Source of the DNA: Rhodococcus ruber NBRC 15591
Lineage (GTDB): Bacteria > Actinomycetota > Actinomycetes > Mycobacteriales > Mycobacteriaceae
Assembly: GCF_001894945.1 (NCBI RefSeq)
Contig: NZ_BCXE01000022.1
Coordinates: 1-64,000 of the forward strand
Direction of reading: 5' to 3'
Length of the DNA stretch: 64,000 bases
A model generated the notes under the pieces. That model had not been told where the DNA came from. It did not search any database and saw nothing but the letters and a program-made list of their open reading frames with translations. This document shows positions 19,289-28,041 of this stretch, piece by piece. The translations under genes and the position numbers were made by a program. Every line of letters starts with the position of its first letter. The stretch's first letter is position 1.

Positions 19289-20707
19289 TCAGACCCCCCG
19301 CCGCGCGGTGATCCGCCCCGCGGAGATCGCGGCGACGAGCGCGGCATGGTCCCGGGTGTTCTGCTCGGCGTAGGCGATCGCGAACGACGTTATGGCGTCG
19401 TCGAATTCGGTGCCGGATCCCAGGTACGCGGCGATCGTGATGCGGTCGCCGGATCGGGCGTGCCCGTACGCCAGGACCCGCCCGCACAGCCGCCCGTACA
19501 GCGTCATTCCGGTCGGAGTCATCGCCTCGACCACCGCCGAGCCCTTGCCGTCCCGCAACTGACGCAGGTAGAAGTCACGCCGGACGCCGTCCGGCCCGGG
19601 GCCCTGCTGCCAGCCGAGGAAGATGTCGCTGGCCGCCTGCATCAGCCGCTGGCCGTTGACCACCCGTTCGCCCTCGTTGGCGAACGTCGGTCCGTCCACG
19701 TAGTACGAGAGCACGGACCGTTGTGCCTCCTTGGCCTGCAGGAAGAGTGGGTCGTCGTCACCCGTGCCGCGCAGCAGGAAGATCCAGGCGCGCGTCCCGA
19801 CGCTGCCGACACCGACGACCTTGCGCGCCGCCTGCACGAACTCGAACTGCTCGAGCAGCACCCGGCGGTCCCACTGGAGCGTCGACCGATAGTCGCGCAG
19901 GCGCTGATGCAGTTCCTGGTACAGCAGTTCGGCGTCCGCGTCGGCGAAGACCTCCTCGACGGGGACGATGAGCGGCGGGGTACTGATGATCCGACGCCGG
20001 CCGTCGACCACCTCGGTCAGCTTGGCCAGCGCTTGGACGCTGTCCCGGTGCCGGGACTTCTCGAGCGTCTTGCGCAGGCGCTTCTTCATGGACGAGTCGA
20101 GTTCGTCGCGCAGCTCCGCGAGTTCCGTTCCGGCTTCGATGTGCGAATACCAGACCGCCAGATTTCCCCGCTCCGCCTGCCGGGCGATCGTCTCGCGGTA
20201 TTCGGCGGCACAGGCACGGGCGATCCGTGTCTGCTGCTTGCCCGTGAAACCGTTGTCCTGCGCGGCGATCACGAGGCTGGCGACGAGTCGCTTGACGTCC
20301 CACTCGAACGGGCCGGGGTAGGTCTCGTCGAAGTCGTTGATGTCGAAGGTCAGCTTGCGTTCCGGAGTGGCGAAGATTCCGAAATTGCTCAGGTGCGCGT
20401 CCCCGCACAGCTGCGTGAGGACGGTCGTGGTCGGCCCGCGGGACAGATCGTCGGCCATCACCAGGGCCGCACCGCGATAGAAGGAGAACGGAGTTTCTGC
20501 CATGCGGCCGTAGCGCACCGGAACCAGGTCCGGCACCCGGGACGTCGCCTGCTGCTCCAACAGGTCGAGCGGATCGGGACGACCGCTCGTATCGAACTCG
20601 GCGAGCGCGGAGAGCGGGATCCGGGCGCGTGCCGCCCGACCGCGTTCCGCCCGCGCCTCCCTGGTGGGATGTTCGACCACTCCGCCTCTTCTCGAGGTCT
20701 CGGTCAT
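19289..20707 (-). CDS. DUF2252-family protein (kinase-like fold)
   Basis: 472 residues. Conserved blocks include RYGRMAETPFSFYRGAA, LCGDAHLSNFG (about 140-150) and FDINDFDETYPGPFEWDVKR, which place it in DUF2252, related to aminoglycoside phosphotransferase-like kinases. GDAHLSNFG would supply the catalytic Asp and Asn, and DINDFD the metal Asp. Substrate unknown. ATG at 20707. Downstream of the K+ channel gene by 13 bp on the same strand, so probably co-transcribed. Confidence 0.85.
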   Translation of the reverse strand: MTETSRRGGVVEHPTREARAERGRAARARIPLSALAEFDTSGRPDPLDLLEQQATSRVPDLVPVRYGRMAETPFSFYRGAALVMADDLSRGPTTTVLTQLCGDAHLSNFGIFATPERKLTFDINDFDETYPGPFEWDVKRLVASLVIAAQDNGFTGKQQTRIARACAAEYRETIARQAERGNLAVWYSHIEAGTELAELRDELDSSMKKRLRKTLEKSRHRDSVQALAKLTEVVDGRRRIISTPPLIVPVEEVFADADAELLYQELHQRLRDYRSTLQWDRRVLLEQFEFVQAARKVVGVGSVGTRAWIFLLRGTGDDDPLFLQAKEAQRSVLSYYVDGPTFANEGERVVNGQRLMQAASDIFLGWQQGPGPDGVRRDFYLRQLRDGKGSAVVEAMTPTGMTLYGRLCGRVLAYGHARSGDRITIAAYLGSGTEFDDAITSFAIAYAEQNTRDHAALVAAISAGRITARRGV

Positions 20708-20720
20708 CCGGGTCTTCCTC

Positions 20721-21260
20721 TCACGTCTTCGTCTGCTGTTGACGCCACTTCACGGCAGCGGTCAGAAATCGGATGCCGAGGGCGATGAGGACGAGGTTGC
20801 CGACCATCTGCGCCGTGACGAGGGCCCGCGCGGCCTGGCTGACTGCGACGATGTCCCCGAAACCCACCGTGGCGAAGACGGTCACGCAGAAGTACAGGGC
20901 GTCGATCCGCGAGAGCGGCTCGTCGAACGATTCCGGAGAGTTGTACGACACGACGTGATACACGGTCGAGTACCCGACCACATAGACGGCGACCGTCAGC
21001 AGCAGCGCTTCGATCGCCTGCACGCCAGGGTACGGGGACCGCAGTACCTGCCGGACCTGCCAGGCACACACGGCGCCCACCACCAGCAGTCCACCGGTCA
21101 GCAACACCACGGCGGAGACGTCGTCGAACTCCTCGAGCGGCAGCACGAAGTACGCGATCAACAACACCACCGTGGTGAGCCCCGGCCGCAGCACCGCCAG
21201 CCACAGCAGCCGGCGACCCCCTACCTCCGGCAGGCCGAACGAGGCGTCATCGTCGGGCAT
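20721..21260 (-). CDS. Two-TM-type potassium channel
   Basis: 179 residues. The selectivity filter TVGFGDI sits between two C-terminal helices, after the pore helix LYFCVTVFA. About three additional N-terminal membrane segments precede it. No cytoplasmic RCK domain follows, only a short basic tail. The filter is GFG rather than GYG, still K+-compatible. ATG at 21260. Forms a unit with DUF2252 downstream and DUF7144 upstream. Confidence 0.85.
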   Translation of the reverse strand: MPDDDASFGLPEVGGRRLLWLAVLRPGLTTVVLLIAYFVLPLEEFDDVSAVVLLTGGLLVVGAVCAWQVRQVLRSPYPGVQAIEALLLTVAVYVVGYSTVYHVVSYNSPESFDEPLSRIDALYFCVTVFATVGFGDIVAVSQAARALVTAQMVGNLVLIALGIRFLTAAVKWRQQQTKT

Positions 21261-21287
21261 CGGCGACGTCCCGGCCCGCCGGCGCCG

Positions 21288-21692
21288 TCAGTAGTAGTCC
21301 CGGCGCGGGTTCCATGTGGACACCGCCCAGATGACGACCACGTTGAGCGCGATGATGAGCAGCGACCACCACGGGTAGTACGGCAACCACATGAAGTTGG
21401 CGAGGATCGACAGCGCGGCAAGGACGATGGCCGCAACCCTCGCCCAGGTCGCACCGGTGAACAACGCGAACCCCACGAGGGTGACCACCGCACCGAGCAC
21501 GATGTGGATCCATCCCCAGGTGGTGAAGTCGAACTTGTACGTGTACTCGATTCCGACGACGAACAACTCGTCCTCCGCCACGGCGGCGATCCCCTGGAAG
21601 ATCTGGAGGATACCGATCGTGACGAGGATGATCGCGGCGCCCATGGACGTACCGGCCGCCACACCCTGCTTGACACTCGTGTCCTGGGACAT
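21288..21692 (-). CDS. DUF7144-family membrane protein, copy 2
   Basis: 134 residues, four membrane segments. The stretch from GIAAVAEDELFVVG through DFTTWGWIHIV to ANFMWLPYYPWWS is nearly identical to copy 1 at 10521-10982, with a shorter N terminus. Located 27 bp upstream of the K+ channel. The two copies likely arose by duplication. Confidence 0.82.
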   Translation of the reverse strand: MSQDTSVKQGVAAGTSMGAAIILVTIGILQIFQGIAAVAEDELFVVGIEYTYKFDFTTWGWIHIVLGAVVTLVGFALFTGATWARVAAIVLAALSILANFMWLPYYPWWSLLIIALNVVVIWAVSTWNPRRDYY

Positions 21693-21978
21693 GCCAATCG
21701 CCTACCCTTCGATCCGGCCCGACCTACGGTATTGTGCGCGCACCACCGGCCGTCTCGCATCGAGTTGGTGATCTTTGCCGGGCCCCGACCGTCGACGGCG
21801 ACCGACATCCCCGCAATTCGAGAGGGCTTTGGTCACCACCTCGACCGAAGCGAAGCCATTGCGGGGCCGAGCGGAGAAGAATGGGGCTGTCGAGGTCGGT
21901 CGAGCGTACTTGCCACCGCGGCGACGGGGTGGCACGGCCCGACACTCCGTTCCGGGCACAGCGAAAAGAGGTAATCCC

Positions 21979-22422
21979 ATGAACGATGCCGACGTCTTGG
22001 GTCCCGTCGACTATCTCGTCGTCGAGTTCCCGGCAGACCGTCCGCCAGACGGCTCGGCGCTGCCGCTGCTGTACGACCTCGTCGCGCGCGGGATCATCCG
22101 GGTGCTGGACCTGGCCTTCGTCCGCAAGGACACCGACGGTTCCGTGAGCGGGATCGACATCTCCGACGTCGGACTCGAGGGCGACATCGACGTGACCCTC
22201 TTCGCCGAGGCGGCTACCGGCCTGCTCGACGACGGCGACCTCGGCGAGGCCGGCGCGGCCCTCGAACCGGGATGTTCGGCGGCGATTCTCGTCTACGAGA
22301 ACACCTGGGCCGCACCCTTCGCGGCCGCCCTGCGCCGCAACGGGGCCCAGCTCGTCGCCTCCGGCCGCATCCCGGTCCAGAGCATGCTCGCATCGCTCGA
22401 GGCACTCGACGACCGGACCTGA
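21979..22422 (+). CDS. DUF6325-family protein, copy 2
   Basis: 147 residues, paralogue of 18647-19114: LGPVDYLVVEFPADRP, ARGIIRVLDLAFVRKDTDGS and LVASGRIPVQSM are shared. ATG at 21979 with an AAAAGAGG site. Followed after 60 bp by a SHOCT gene. Function unknown. Confidence 0.8.
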   Translation: MNDADVLGPVDYLVVEFPADRPPDGSALPLLYDLVARGIIRVLDLAFVRKDTDGSVSGIDISDVGLEGDIDVTLFAEAATGLLDDGDLGEAGAALEPGCSAAILVYENTWAAPFAAALRRNGAQLVASGRIPVQSMLASLEALDDRT

Positions 22423-22482
22423 ACCACCGCAGCAGGGTCCGAATCCGAAGATCCCGAATACTCACCCGAGGAGAACACCGTC

Positions 22483-22767
22483 ATGCCCGGACTGATTCGC
22501 GGGGTCGCCCGCACCGCCGTGGTGGCCGGAACCGCCACCGCCGTCTCCAACCGCGTCTCCCGGCGTCAGGGCCGGCGCTGGGCGGCGGAGGAACAACCCC
22601 AGTACGAGTACGCACCACCGCCGCCCGCCCCGGAGCCGGCCGCTCCCCCCGCGGACAGCGGCATGGACCGGATCACCGCCCTGAAGGAACTCGCCGAACT
22701 GAAGACACAGGGTGTGCTGACCGAGGCCGAATTCGAGGCCGAGAAGGCTCGGATCCTCGCGTCGTAG
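22483..22767 (+). CDS. SHOCT-domain protein
   Basis: 94 residues. Small Ala-rich, weakly hydrophobic N terminus (GVARTAVVAGTATAVSNR), a Pro-rich linker (about 45-60), and a C-terminal SHOCT domain (LKELAELKTQGVLTEAEFEA). Site GAGGAG before the ATG. Companion of the DUF6325 gene upstream. Confidence 0.82.
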   Translation: MPGLIRGVARTAVVAGTATAVSNRVSRRQGRRWAAEEQPQYEYAPPPPAPEPAAPPADSGMDRITALKELAELKTQGVLTEAEFEAEKARILAS

Positions 22768-22782
22768 CGGTTCCCGGAGTTC

Positions 22783-23544
22783 TCACTCCGCGCGCCACAC
22801 CGGCGCGCGCTTCTCGGCGAACGCGCGGGCGCCTTCCTGCGCGTCCGCGGAGGCGAACACCGGCTCGACGAGCGCGCGCTGCGACGCGAACGCCTGCGCG
22901 TCGGTGTACTGCACCGCCGAGGACATGATCTGCTTGGACGCACGGACGGCGAGCGGCCCGTTGCCGCTGATGCGGGCCGCGAGCGCCCGCGCCCCGTCCA
23001 GGGCCGCGCCCGGCTCGGTGAGGGTGTTGACCAGACCGTGCGCGTGCGCCACCTCGGCGGTGAGGGGGTCCCCGGTCAGCACGATCTCCATCGCGAGCTG
23101 GTAGGGCAGCACCTTGGGCAGGCGCAGCAGACCGCCGCCTGCGGCGACGAGTCCGCGCTTGACCTCGGGCAATCCGAACTTGGCACCCCGGGCGGCGACG
23201 ACGAGGTCCGCCGAGAGGGCGAGCTCGCACCCGCCGGCGAGGGCCCAGCCCTCGACCGCGGCGATCAGCGGCTTCGTCGGCGGACGCTCGGTGAGGCCGG
23301 CGAATCCCCGGCCGGGCAGCGACGGTCGCTCGCCGCGGGTGAACGCCTTGAGATCCATGCCGGCGCAGAAGGTGCCGCCGGCGCCGGTGACGATCCCGAC
23401 GACCAGGTCCGGTCGCGCCTCGAACTCGTCGACGGCGGCGGCGAGCGCCTCGGCGACCTCGAGGTCGACGGCATTGCGTGCCTCGGGGCGGTTGATGGTC
23501 ATGACGGCGATGCCGTCGCCGAACTCGGTCAGTACAGCGCTCAC
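22783..23544 (-). CDS. Enoyl-CoA hydratase/isomerase (crotonase) family
   Basis: 253 residues from a GTG with AGGAGA upstream. Crotonase landmarks: NRPEARNAVD near 20, oxyanion segment GAGGTFCAGMDLKAF near 65-79, and EGWALAGGCELALSADL near 105. The usual second catalytic Glu region is VKRGLVAAGGGL. The C-terminal FAEKRAPVW is typical of EchA-type proteins. Predicted acyl-CoA hydration or isomerisation; exact substrate unknown. Stand-alone on this strand. Confidence 0.88.
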   Translation of the reverse strand: MSAVLTEFGDGIAVMTINRPEARNAVDLEVAEALAAAVDEFEARPDLVVGIVTGAGGTFCAGMDLKAFTRGERPSLPGRGFAGLTERPPTKPLIAAVEGWALAGGCELALSADLVVAARGAKFGLPEVKRGLVAAGGGLLRLPKVLPYQLAMEIVLTGDPLTAEVAHAHGLVNTLTEPGAALDGARALAARISGNGPLAVRASKQIMSSAVQYTDAQAFASQRALVEPVFASADAQEGARAFAEKRAPVWRAE

Positions 23545-24061
23545 GTGGCGTCTCCTCGTCGCGGGCCCTCGGGGTTCCGGCCGCGCACGTAGGCACCGCC
23601 GGAGCGTCTCGTCGAGTCGATCACCGGACCGGCACCCAGGACAAAGTCCGAACGGGAGATCGACCCATAGCCGAAACCTATGTAGCGGAACCCGGGGCAT
23701 GAGGTACCCGTCACTGTTCCCGCACCGAAGGGAAGATCCCGGCGGCGAGGGATGTTGGACTCGAGCGATCGACGACGGCTACGACACGGAAGGAGACACG
23801 CGATGCGCACAGTGCCACCGGCTGCGCCGGTGAGGCAGCCGATGCGACATCTCGTCGCGTGTGCCCTTCCCCCAGCGGGGTCGCCGACGACGCGACCCGG
23901 CATCTGCTGACCGCCGGGCGGGCACCCGGCGGCCGCCCCCGCGTCCGTCCATTCCTCTACAGCTCTGCGCCACAAGACGTTTCGATCTGCCGCGACGTCA
24001 CCCGGGGCACTGCGCCGCCCAGCCCGAACCTGCATTCCATCCTCGGAAGGAGGACCTGCCC
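23545..24061. other. 517-bp intergenic region upstream of whiB
   Basis: Holds the divergent promoters of the crotonase gene (minus) and the whiB gene (plus). The only gene-like item is the short reading frame at 23803-23910. No obvious operator was recognised. Confidence 0.6.
23803..23910 (+). CDS. Possible upstream ORF (leader peptide) of whiB
   Basis: 35 codons beginning at ATG 23803 with a near-ideal GGAAGGAG site, ending at TGA 23908-23910, 151 bp before the whiB start. The peptide is Pro/Arg-rich with no domain (begins MRTVPPAAPVRQ). The strong ribosome site and the position ahead of whiB suggest a translated leader, as known for whiB7. It may be chance. Confidence 0.4.
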   Translation: MRTVPPAAPVRQPMRHLVACALPPAGSPTTRPGIC

Positions 24062-24310
24062 GTGACCACGATGCTCACCGACCTGCTCGCCCCGTCGGAC
24101 ACCACGCCGGACTGGGACCTGGCCGCGTGCCGCGGCGACGCGACGCCGGACGCCTGGTTCCCGGACCCGTCGGAGTCGTTCGACTACGCCCGCCGGGTGT
24201 GCGCCCGCTGCCCGCTCGTCGCCGCATGCGCCGCCTACGCCGGCGAGACCCGGCAGTCCGGCATCTGGGGCGGCAAGGAGTTCCGCCGCGGCCGCGTGAC
24301 CCGCGGATAG
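24062..24310 (+). CDS. WhiB-family iron-sulfur transcriptional regulator
   Basis: 82 residues. The four cluster cysteines are Cys23, Cys47, Cys50 and Cys56 (C-x23-C-x2-C-x5-C), followed by the GIWGG turn (67-71) and a short basic DNA-binding tail (KEFRRGRVTRG). GTG at 24062 chosen because it follows AAGGAGG; an ATG three codons later is possible. No AT-hook (RGRP), so it is not WhiB7. It probably senses redox or NO through a 4Fe-4S cluster. Very short tail compared with WhiB1-4. Confidence 0.92.
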   Translation: MTTMLTDLLAPSDTTPDWDLAACRGDATPDAWFPDPSESFDYARRVCARCPLVAACAAYAGETRQSGIWGGKEFRRGRVTRG

Positions 24311-24328
24311 CCCCTGCACGTCGCGCCT

Positions 24329-24360
24329 GCGCCCCCGTCACCGACTCGCGACGGGGGCGC
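24329..24360 (+). terminator. Hairpin terminator after whiB
   Basis: GCGCCCCCGTC (24329-24339) pairs with GACGGGGGCGC (24350-24360), an 11-bp stem and 10-base loop, starting 19 bp after the whiB stop. Confidence 0.7.
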
Positions 24361-24408
24361 CGCGCTGTGCACGACCGGGACACCTACCGATCGCTCAGTA
24401 AACATGTC

Positions 24409-25278
24409 ATGCTGACCGGCGTGGAACACATCGACCTGTCCGTCGCCGACGGCATCGCCACCATCACCCTCGACCGTCCCGACCAGCTCAACGCCTTCAC
24501 CACCACGATGGAGCACGAGCTGATCGAGGCCTACGACCGCTGCGACGCCGACGATTCCGTGCGCGCCGTCGTCATCACCGGCGCCGGACGCGCCTTCTGC
24601 GCGGGCGCAGATCTCTCTGCGGGCGCCGACACGTTCGCGCAGCGACTCGACGAACCGCGCGCCGACGACGTCCGGCGCGACGGTGGCGGCCGCGTCGTGC
24701 TGCGCATGTTCGAGTGCCGCAAGCCGATCATCGCGGCGATCAACGGCCCGGCCGTCGGCGTCGGCATCACCATGACGCTTGCGGCGGACTTCCGCCTCGC
24801 CGCCGACGACGCCCGTATCGGCTTCGTCTTCAACCGCCGCGGCCTCGTCCCCGAGTCGTGTTCCACCTGGTTCCTGCCCCGCCTGGTTCCGCTGCAGACC
24901 GCCCTGGACTGGGCGTACTCGGGACGGATCTTCGACGCGACCGAGGCCCACGCGGCCGGGCTCGTCTACGCGCTCCATCCCGCGGCCGATCTGCTCGATC
25001 AGGCCCGCGCGTTGGCCCGCAGCCTCACCGAGCACTCGGCGCCGGTCTCGGTGGCGCTGTCCCGGCAGATGATGTGGCGCACGCTCGGCGCGGAGCATCC
25101 GATGATCGCGCACCGCATCGAGACCCGCGGCATCAACATCCGCGGCACGGGCCCCGACGCCCGGGAAGGCATCTCGTCCTTCCTCGAGAAGCGTCCCGCG
25201 GCGTTCCCGGACCGGGTGTCGAGGGATCTGCCGGATCTGTTCGGTGACGACCTGCCGACGCCACCGTTCCGTCCCTGA
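24409..25278 (+). CDS. Enoyl-CoA hydratase/isomerase (crotonase) family
   Basis: 289 residues. DRPDQLNAFTT near 25, GAGRAFCAGADLSAG near 60-75, and NGPAVGVGITMTLAADFRLA near 107 mark the CoA/oxyanion pocket; RRGLVPESCSTWFLPRLV carries the region of the second catalytic acid (Glu). Start is either ATG 24409 or GTG 24421; neither has a clear ribosome site, so a leaderless transcript is possible. A TACCGATCGCTC box at 24385-24396 lies just upstream and resembles the TetR-type boxes at 36.4 and 39.0 kb. Confidence 0.88.
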   Translation: MLTGVEHIDLSVADGIATITLDRPDQLNAFTTTMEHELIEAYDRCDADDSVRAVVITGAGRAFCAGADLSAGADTFAQRLDEPRADDVRRDGGGRVVLRMFECRKPIIAAINGPAVGVGITMTLAADFRLAADDARIGFVFNRRGLVPESCSTWFLPRLVPLQTALDWAYSGRIFDATEAHAAGLVYALHPAADLLDQARALARSLTEHSAPVSVALSRQMMWRTLGAEHPMIAHRIETRGINIRGTGPDAREGISSFLEKRPAAFPDRVSRDLPDLFGDDLPTPPFRP

Positions 25279-25288
25279 ACGGTCACCA

Positions 25289-25318
25289 TTGACTGTTTAG
25301 ATGGGTGGCCCCTACGCT
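25289..25318 (+). promoter_or_regulatory. Candidate promoter for the SnoaL-like gene
   Basis: TTGACT (25289-25294), 18-bp spacer, TACGCT (25313-25318), about 30 bp upstream of the ATG at 25348, which has GAGAGGGGA before it. Confidence 0.5.
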
Positions 25319-25347
25319 CGGGGGCGACGAACCGAGAGGGGATCCTC

Positions 25348-25746
25348 ATGTCGACCCACGTCCGACCCGCCGTCGTCGAACGCTGGCACCACATCGTCGA
25401 GCACAGCGACGAGGCAGTCCTGGACGATCTGATCGCCGACGACGCCGTCTTCTACTCCCCCGCGGTGTTCACGCCGCAGGAGGGGAGAGACCTGACCCTC
25501 GCCTACCTGCGGGCCGCGCTCGCCGTGTTCACCGGGCGGGACTTCCGGTACGTCGGCGAGTGGTACTCCGACGGATCGGCGGTGCTCGAGTTCACCGCCG
25601 ATCTCGACGGCATCCACGTCGACGGCATCGACATGATGCACTGGAACGACGCCGGGCAGATCACCTCGTTCAAGGTGATGATCCGGCCGGTCAAGGGCCT
25701 GCAGGCCCTCATGCCGCTCATGGCCGCCCAGCTCGGGCACTCGTAA
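25348..25746 (+). CDS. SnoaL/NTF2-like nuclear transport factor family protein
   Basis: 132 residues. A cone-shaped NTF2 fold is suggested by RWHHIVEHSDEAVLDDLIADD, DAVFYSPAVFTP and WYSDGSAVLEF. This fold serves small isomerases, dehydratases or binding proteins; the active residues cannot be assigned. Downstream comes a short tandem repeat, then the nitronate monooxygenase gene. Confidence 0.75.
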   Translation: MSTHVRPAVVERWHHIVEHSDEAVLDDLIADDAVFYSPAVFTPQEGRDLTLAYLRAALAVFTGRDFRYVGEWYSDGSAVLEFTADLDGIHVDGIDMMHWNDAGQITSFKVMIRPVKGLQALMPLMAAQLGHS

Positions 25747-25766
25747 GGCCGCACCGCCGGCAAGAC

Positions 25767-25834
25767 CGCACCGCCCCCGAGAACGCACCGCCCCTGAGAA
25801 CGAACCGCCCCTGAGAACGCACCGCCCCTGAGAA
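25767..25834 (+). repeat. Tandem 17-bp repeat, 4 copies
   Basis: Units of the form CGMACCGCCCCYGAGAA start at 25767, 25784, 25801 and 25818, with a degenerate partial copy to about 25850. The array begins about 20 bp after the SnoaL-like stop codon. Similar in style to the arrays at 1813, 40756 and 62876. Confidence 0.85.
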
Positions 25835-25869
25835 CGAACCGTAAGACCGCACAGCACAAGGAGTTCCGC

Positions 25870-26847
25870 ATGGCCCTGCCCTCGATCCTGCAAGACCGGC
25901 TGCGCCTGCCCGTCGTGGCGTCGCCGATGTTCATCGTCTCCGGCCCGGACCTGGTGATCGCCCAGTGCACCTCCGGCGTCGTCGGCTCGTTCCCCTCGCT
26001 CAACGCGCGCCCCCAGGCGATGCTGCGCGAGTGGCTCACCCGCATCACCGAGGCCCTCGCCAAGCACGACGCCAACCACCCCGAAGCGCCGTCCGCGCCG
26101 TATGCGGTCAATCTCATCGTGCACCGCTCCAACGACCGCCTCGAAGAAGACCTCGCCACCATCGTCGAATTCGAGGTCCCGGTCGTCATCACCTCCCTCG
26201 GCGCCCGCACCGACGTCAACGACGCCATCCACTCCTACGGCGGCATCGTCCTGCACGACGTCATCAACAACACCTTCGCGCGCAAGGCGATCGACAAGGG
26301 CGCCGACGGGCTCATCGCCGTCGCCGCCGGTGCCGGTGGGCATGCCGGCGCCCAGTCCCCGTTCGCGCTGGTCCAGGAGATCCGCGAGTGGTTCGACGGC
26401 CCGCTGCTGCTGTCGGGCTCGATCGCGCACGGCCGCTCGATCCTCGCCGCGCAGGCCGCCGGCGCCGATCTCGCCTACGTCGGGTCGGCGTTCATCGCCA
26501 CCGAGGAGGCCAACGCCGACGACCGCTACAAGGACATGATCGTCGACTCGACCGCCGCGGACATCGTCTACTCGAACCTGTTCACCGGCGTGCACGGCAA
26601 CTACCTGCGCGGCAGCATCGAAGCCGCGGGTCTCGACCCGAACAACCTCGCCGTGTCGGATCCGTCGGCCATGGACTTCGGCACCGGTGAGAGCGCGGGA
26701 TCGGCACCGGCGGCCAAGGCGTGGCGCGACATCTGGGGTTCAGGACAGGGCATCGGCGCGGTCGACGCCGTCGTACCCGCTGCCGAGCTCGTCGACCGGC
26801 TCGCCACCGAGTACCGCGCGGCGCGCGAGCGGCTCGCCGGCCTGTAG
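25870..26847 (+). CDS. Nitronate monooxygenase (2-nitropropane dioxygenase family)
   Basis: 325 residues, FMN TIM-barrel. LPVVASPMFIVSG at the N terminus, VAAGAGGHAGAQSP near 155 with the likely catalytic His, and LLLSGSIAHGRSILAAQAAGADLAYVGSAF-type phosphate-binding blocks are typical. Predicted oxidation of alkyl nitronates such as propionate-3-nitronate; some relatives act as enoyl reductases. ATG follows AAGGAG. Its last 108 bp overlap the convergent MFS gene. Confidence 0.9.
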   Translation: MALPSILQDRLRLPVVASPMFIVSGPDLVIAQCTSGVVGSFPSLNARPQAMLREWLTRITEALAKHDANHPEAPSAPYAVNLIVHRSNDRLEEDLATIVEFEVPVVITSLGARTDVNDAIHSYGGIVLHDVINNTFARKAIDKGADGLIAVAAGAGGHAGAQSPFALVQEIREWFDGPLLLSGSIAHGRSILAAQAAGADLAYVGSAFIATEEANADDRYKDMIVDSTAADIVYSNLFTGVHGNYLRGSIEAAGLDPNNLAVSDPSAMDFGTGESAGSAPAAKAWRDIWGSGQGIGAVDAVVPAAELVDRLATEYRAARERLAGL

Positions 26848-28041
26848 GCGCACCGTCCGGCTGACGGCGGCCGCCACGGCCACCCCGCCGAGGAGGGCGG
26901 CGAGCATCCACGCGGTGCTCGCCGCGCCGACGGCCGTCGTCAGCACGCCCACCGTCAGCGGCGCGAACATCGCCGGCAGCGACGTGACCAGGCCGGTGGC
27001 CGCGCCGACCCGGCCCCGCACCGCGTCGGGTACCAGTTCGGCACAGCGAGCGGTCACCACCACCGACCACGACGGGGTCACCGCCAGCAGGGCCGCGTAA
27101 CCGGCGGCGGCGACGAACGGCGACCCCGTGGCCGCCGCGAGGACCGCCAGAACCCCGAGGGCCGCCGAGAGCACGAGCAGACGGTGCGCCGGGATCCGGC
27201 GCCGGAGCCGCGGCACCGCCAGGGCTCCGAGCATGCCCCCGCCGTACGCGCCGGCGAGCACGATCCCCACCGTCGAGGACGGCGCACCGCTGCCGGCCAG
27301 GAGCACGACCACCACCAGCCCACAGCCGTTGACCACGAACTCGGCGACGGCCGTCAGCGCCGCGGTGGTACGGACGAACCGGTGGGATGCGAACCACCGC
27401 AACCCTTCCCGGATCGACGCCCACGGCCGCTCCGCGACCGGGCCGGGGCCGCGAGGCGCCTGCAGCGGGGTGCGGACCCGGGCCGCGGCGGCCCCCGCCA
27501 CCACGAACGACACGGCATGTCCCGCGAAGGGCAGCGCGGCGCCGAGGCCGTAGAGGGTGGCCGCGAGCGGCGGTCCGGCCACGCCCGTCGCATACCCCCG
27601 TGCCTCGAAAAGCCCGTACGCCGTACCGATCTGCTCGCGTTCGACCACCTGCGGCACCGCCGCGTCCTCGGCGAGCCCGCGCACCGCCCACCCCGCCCCG
27701 AGCACCGACACGGCCGCGAGGACGGGCACCGGATGGAACAGGCCGCGCCACGCGCAGTACGCCAGCACCGCTGCGGCGACGGCCGAGCAGGCATCGACGG
27801 TGATCATGACGCGACGGCGATCGAAGCGGTCGACGATCCACCCGGCGGGCACCGTGGCGGCCGTGAAGGCACCCATCGTCACGGTGGAGACCAGGCCGAC
27901 CGTCGCGGCAGAACCACTGACCGCGAGCACCCACAGCATGATCGCGACGCCGTAGCCGCGGCTCCCGAGCTGCGCGACCGCCTGCCCGACGCACAGCCGC
28001 GCGAAGTCGGGATTGCGGAGGGCACCGGACACGGACGTCAC
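26740..28041 (-). CDS. MFS transporter of the putative RiPP operon
   Basis: 433 residues, about 12 membrane segments. It begins SGALRNPDFARLCVGQAVAQ, typical of small-molecule/peptide MFS exporters, and has the loop motif GWIVDRFDRRRVMI. GTG at 28041 overlaps the stop of the SagB-type gene (GTGA), so it is the last gene of that operon. Predicted exporter of the matured product or an immunity pump. The last 36 codons lie antisense to the nitronate monooxygenase gene, an unusually long convergent overlap. Confidence 0.85.
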   Translation of the reverse strand: MTSVSGALRNPDFARLCVGQAVAQLGSRGYGVAIMLWVLAVSGSAATVGLVSTVTMGAFTAATVPAGWIVDRFDRRRVMITVDACSAVAAAVLAYCAWRGLFHPVPVLAAVSVLGAGWAVRGLAEDAAVPQVVEREQIGTAYGLFEARGYATGVAGPPLAATLYGLGAALPFAGHAVSFVVAGAAAARVRTPLQAPRGPGPVAERPWASIREGLRWFASHRFVRTTAALTAVAEFVVNGCGLVVVVLLAGSGAPSSTVGIVLAGAYGGGMLGALAVPRLRRRIPAHRLLVLSAALGVLAVLAAATGSPFVAAAGYAALLAVTPSWSVVVTARCAELVPDAVRGRVGAATGLVTSLPAMFAPLTVGVLTTAVGAASTAWMLAALLGGVAVAAAVSRTVRLQAGEPLARRAVLGGEPVDELGSGYDGVDRADALS

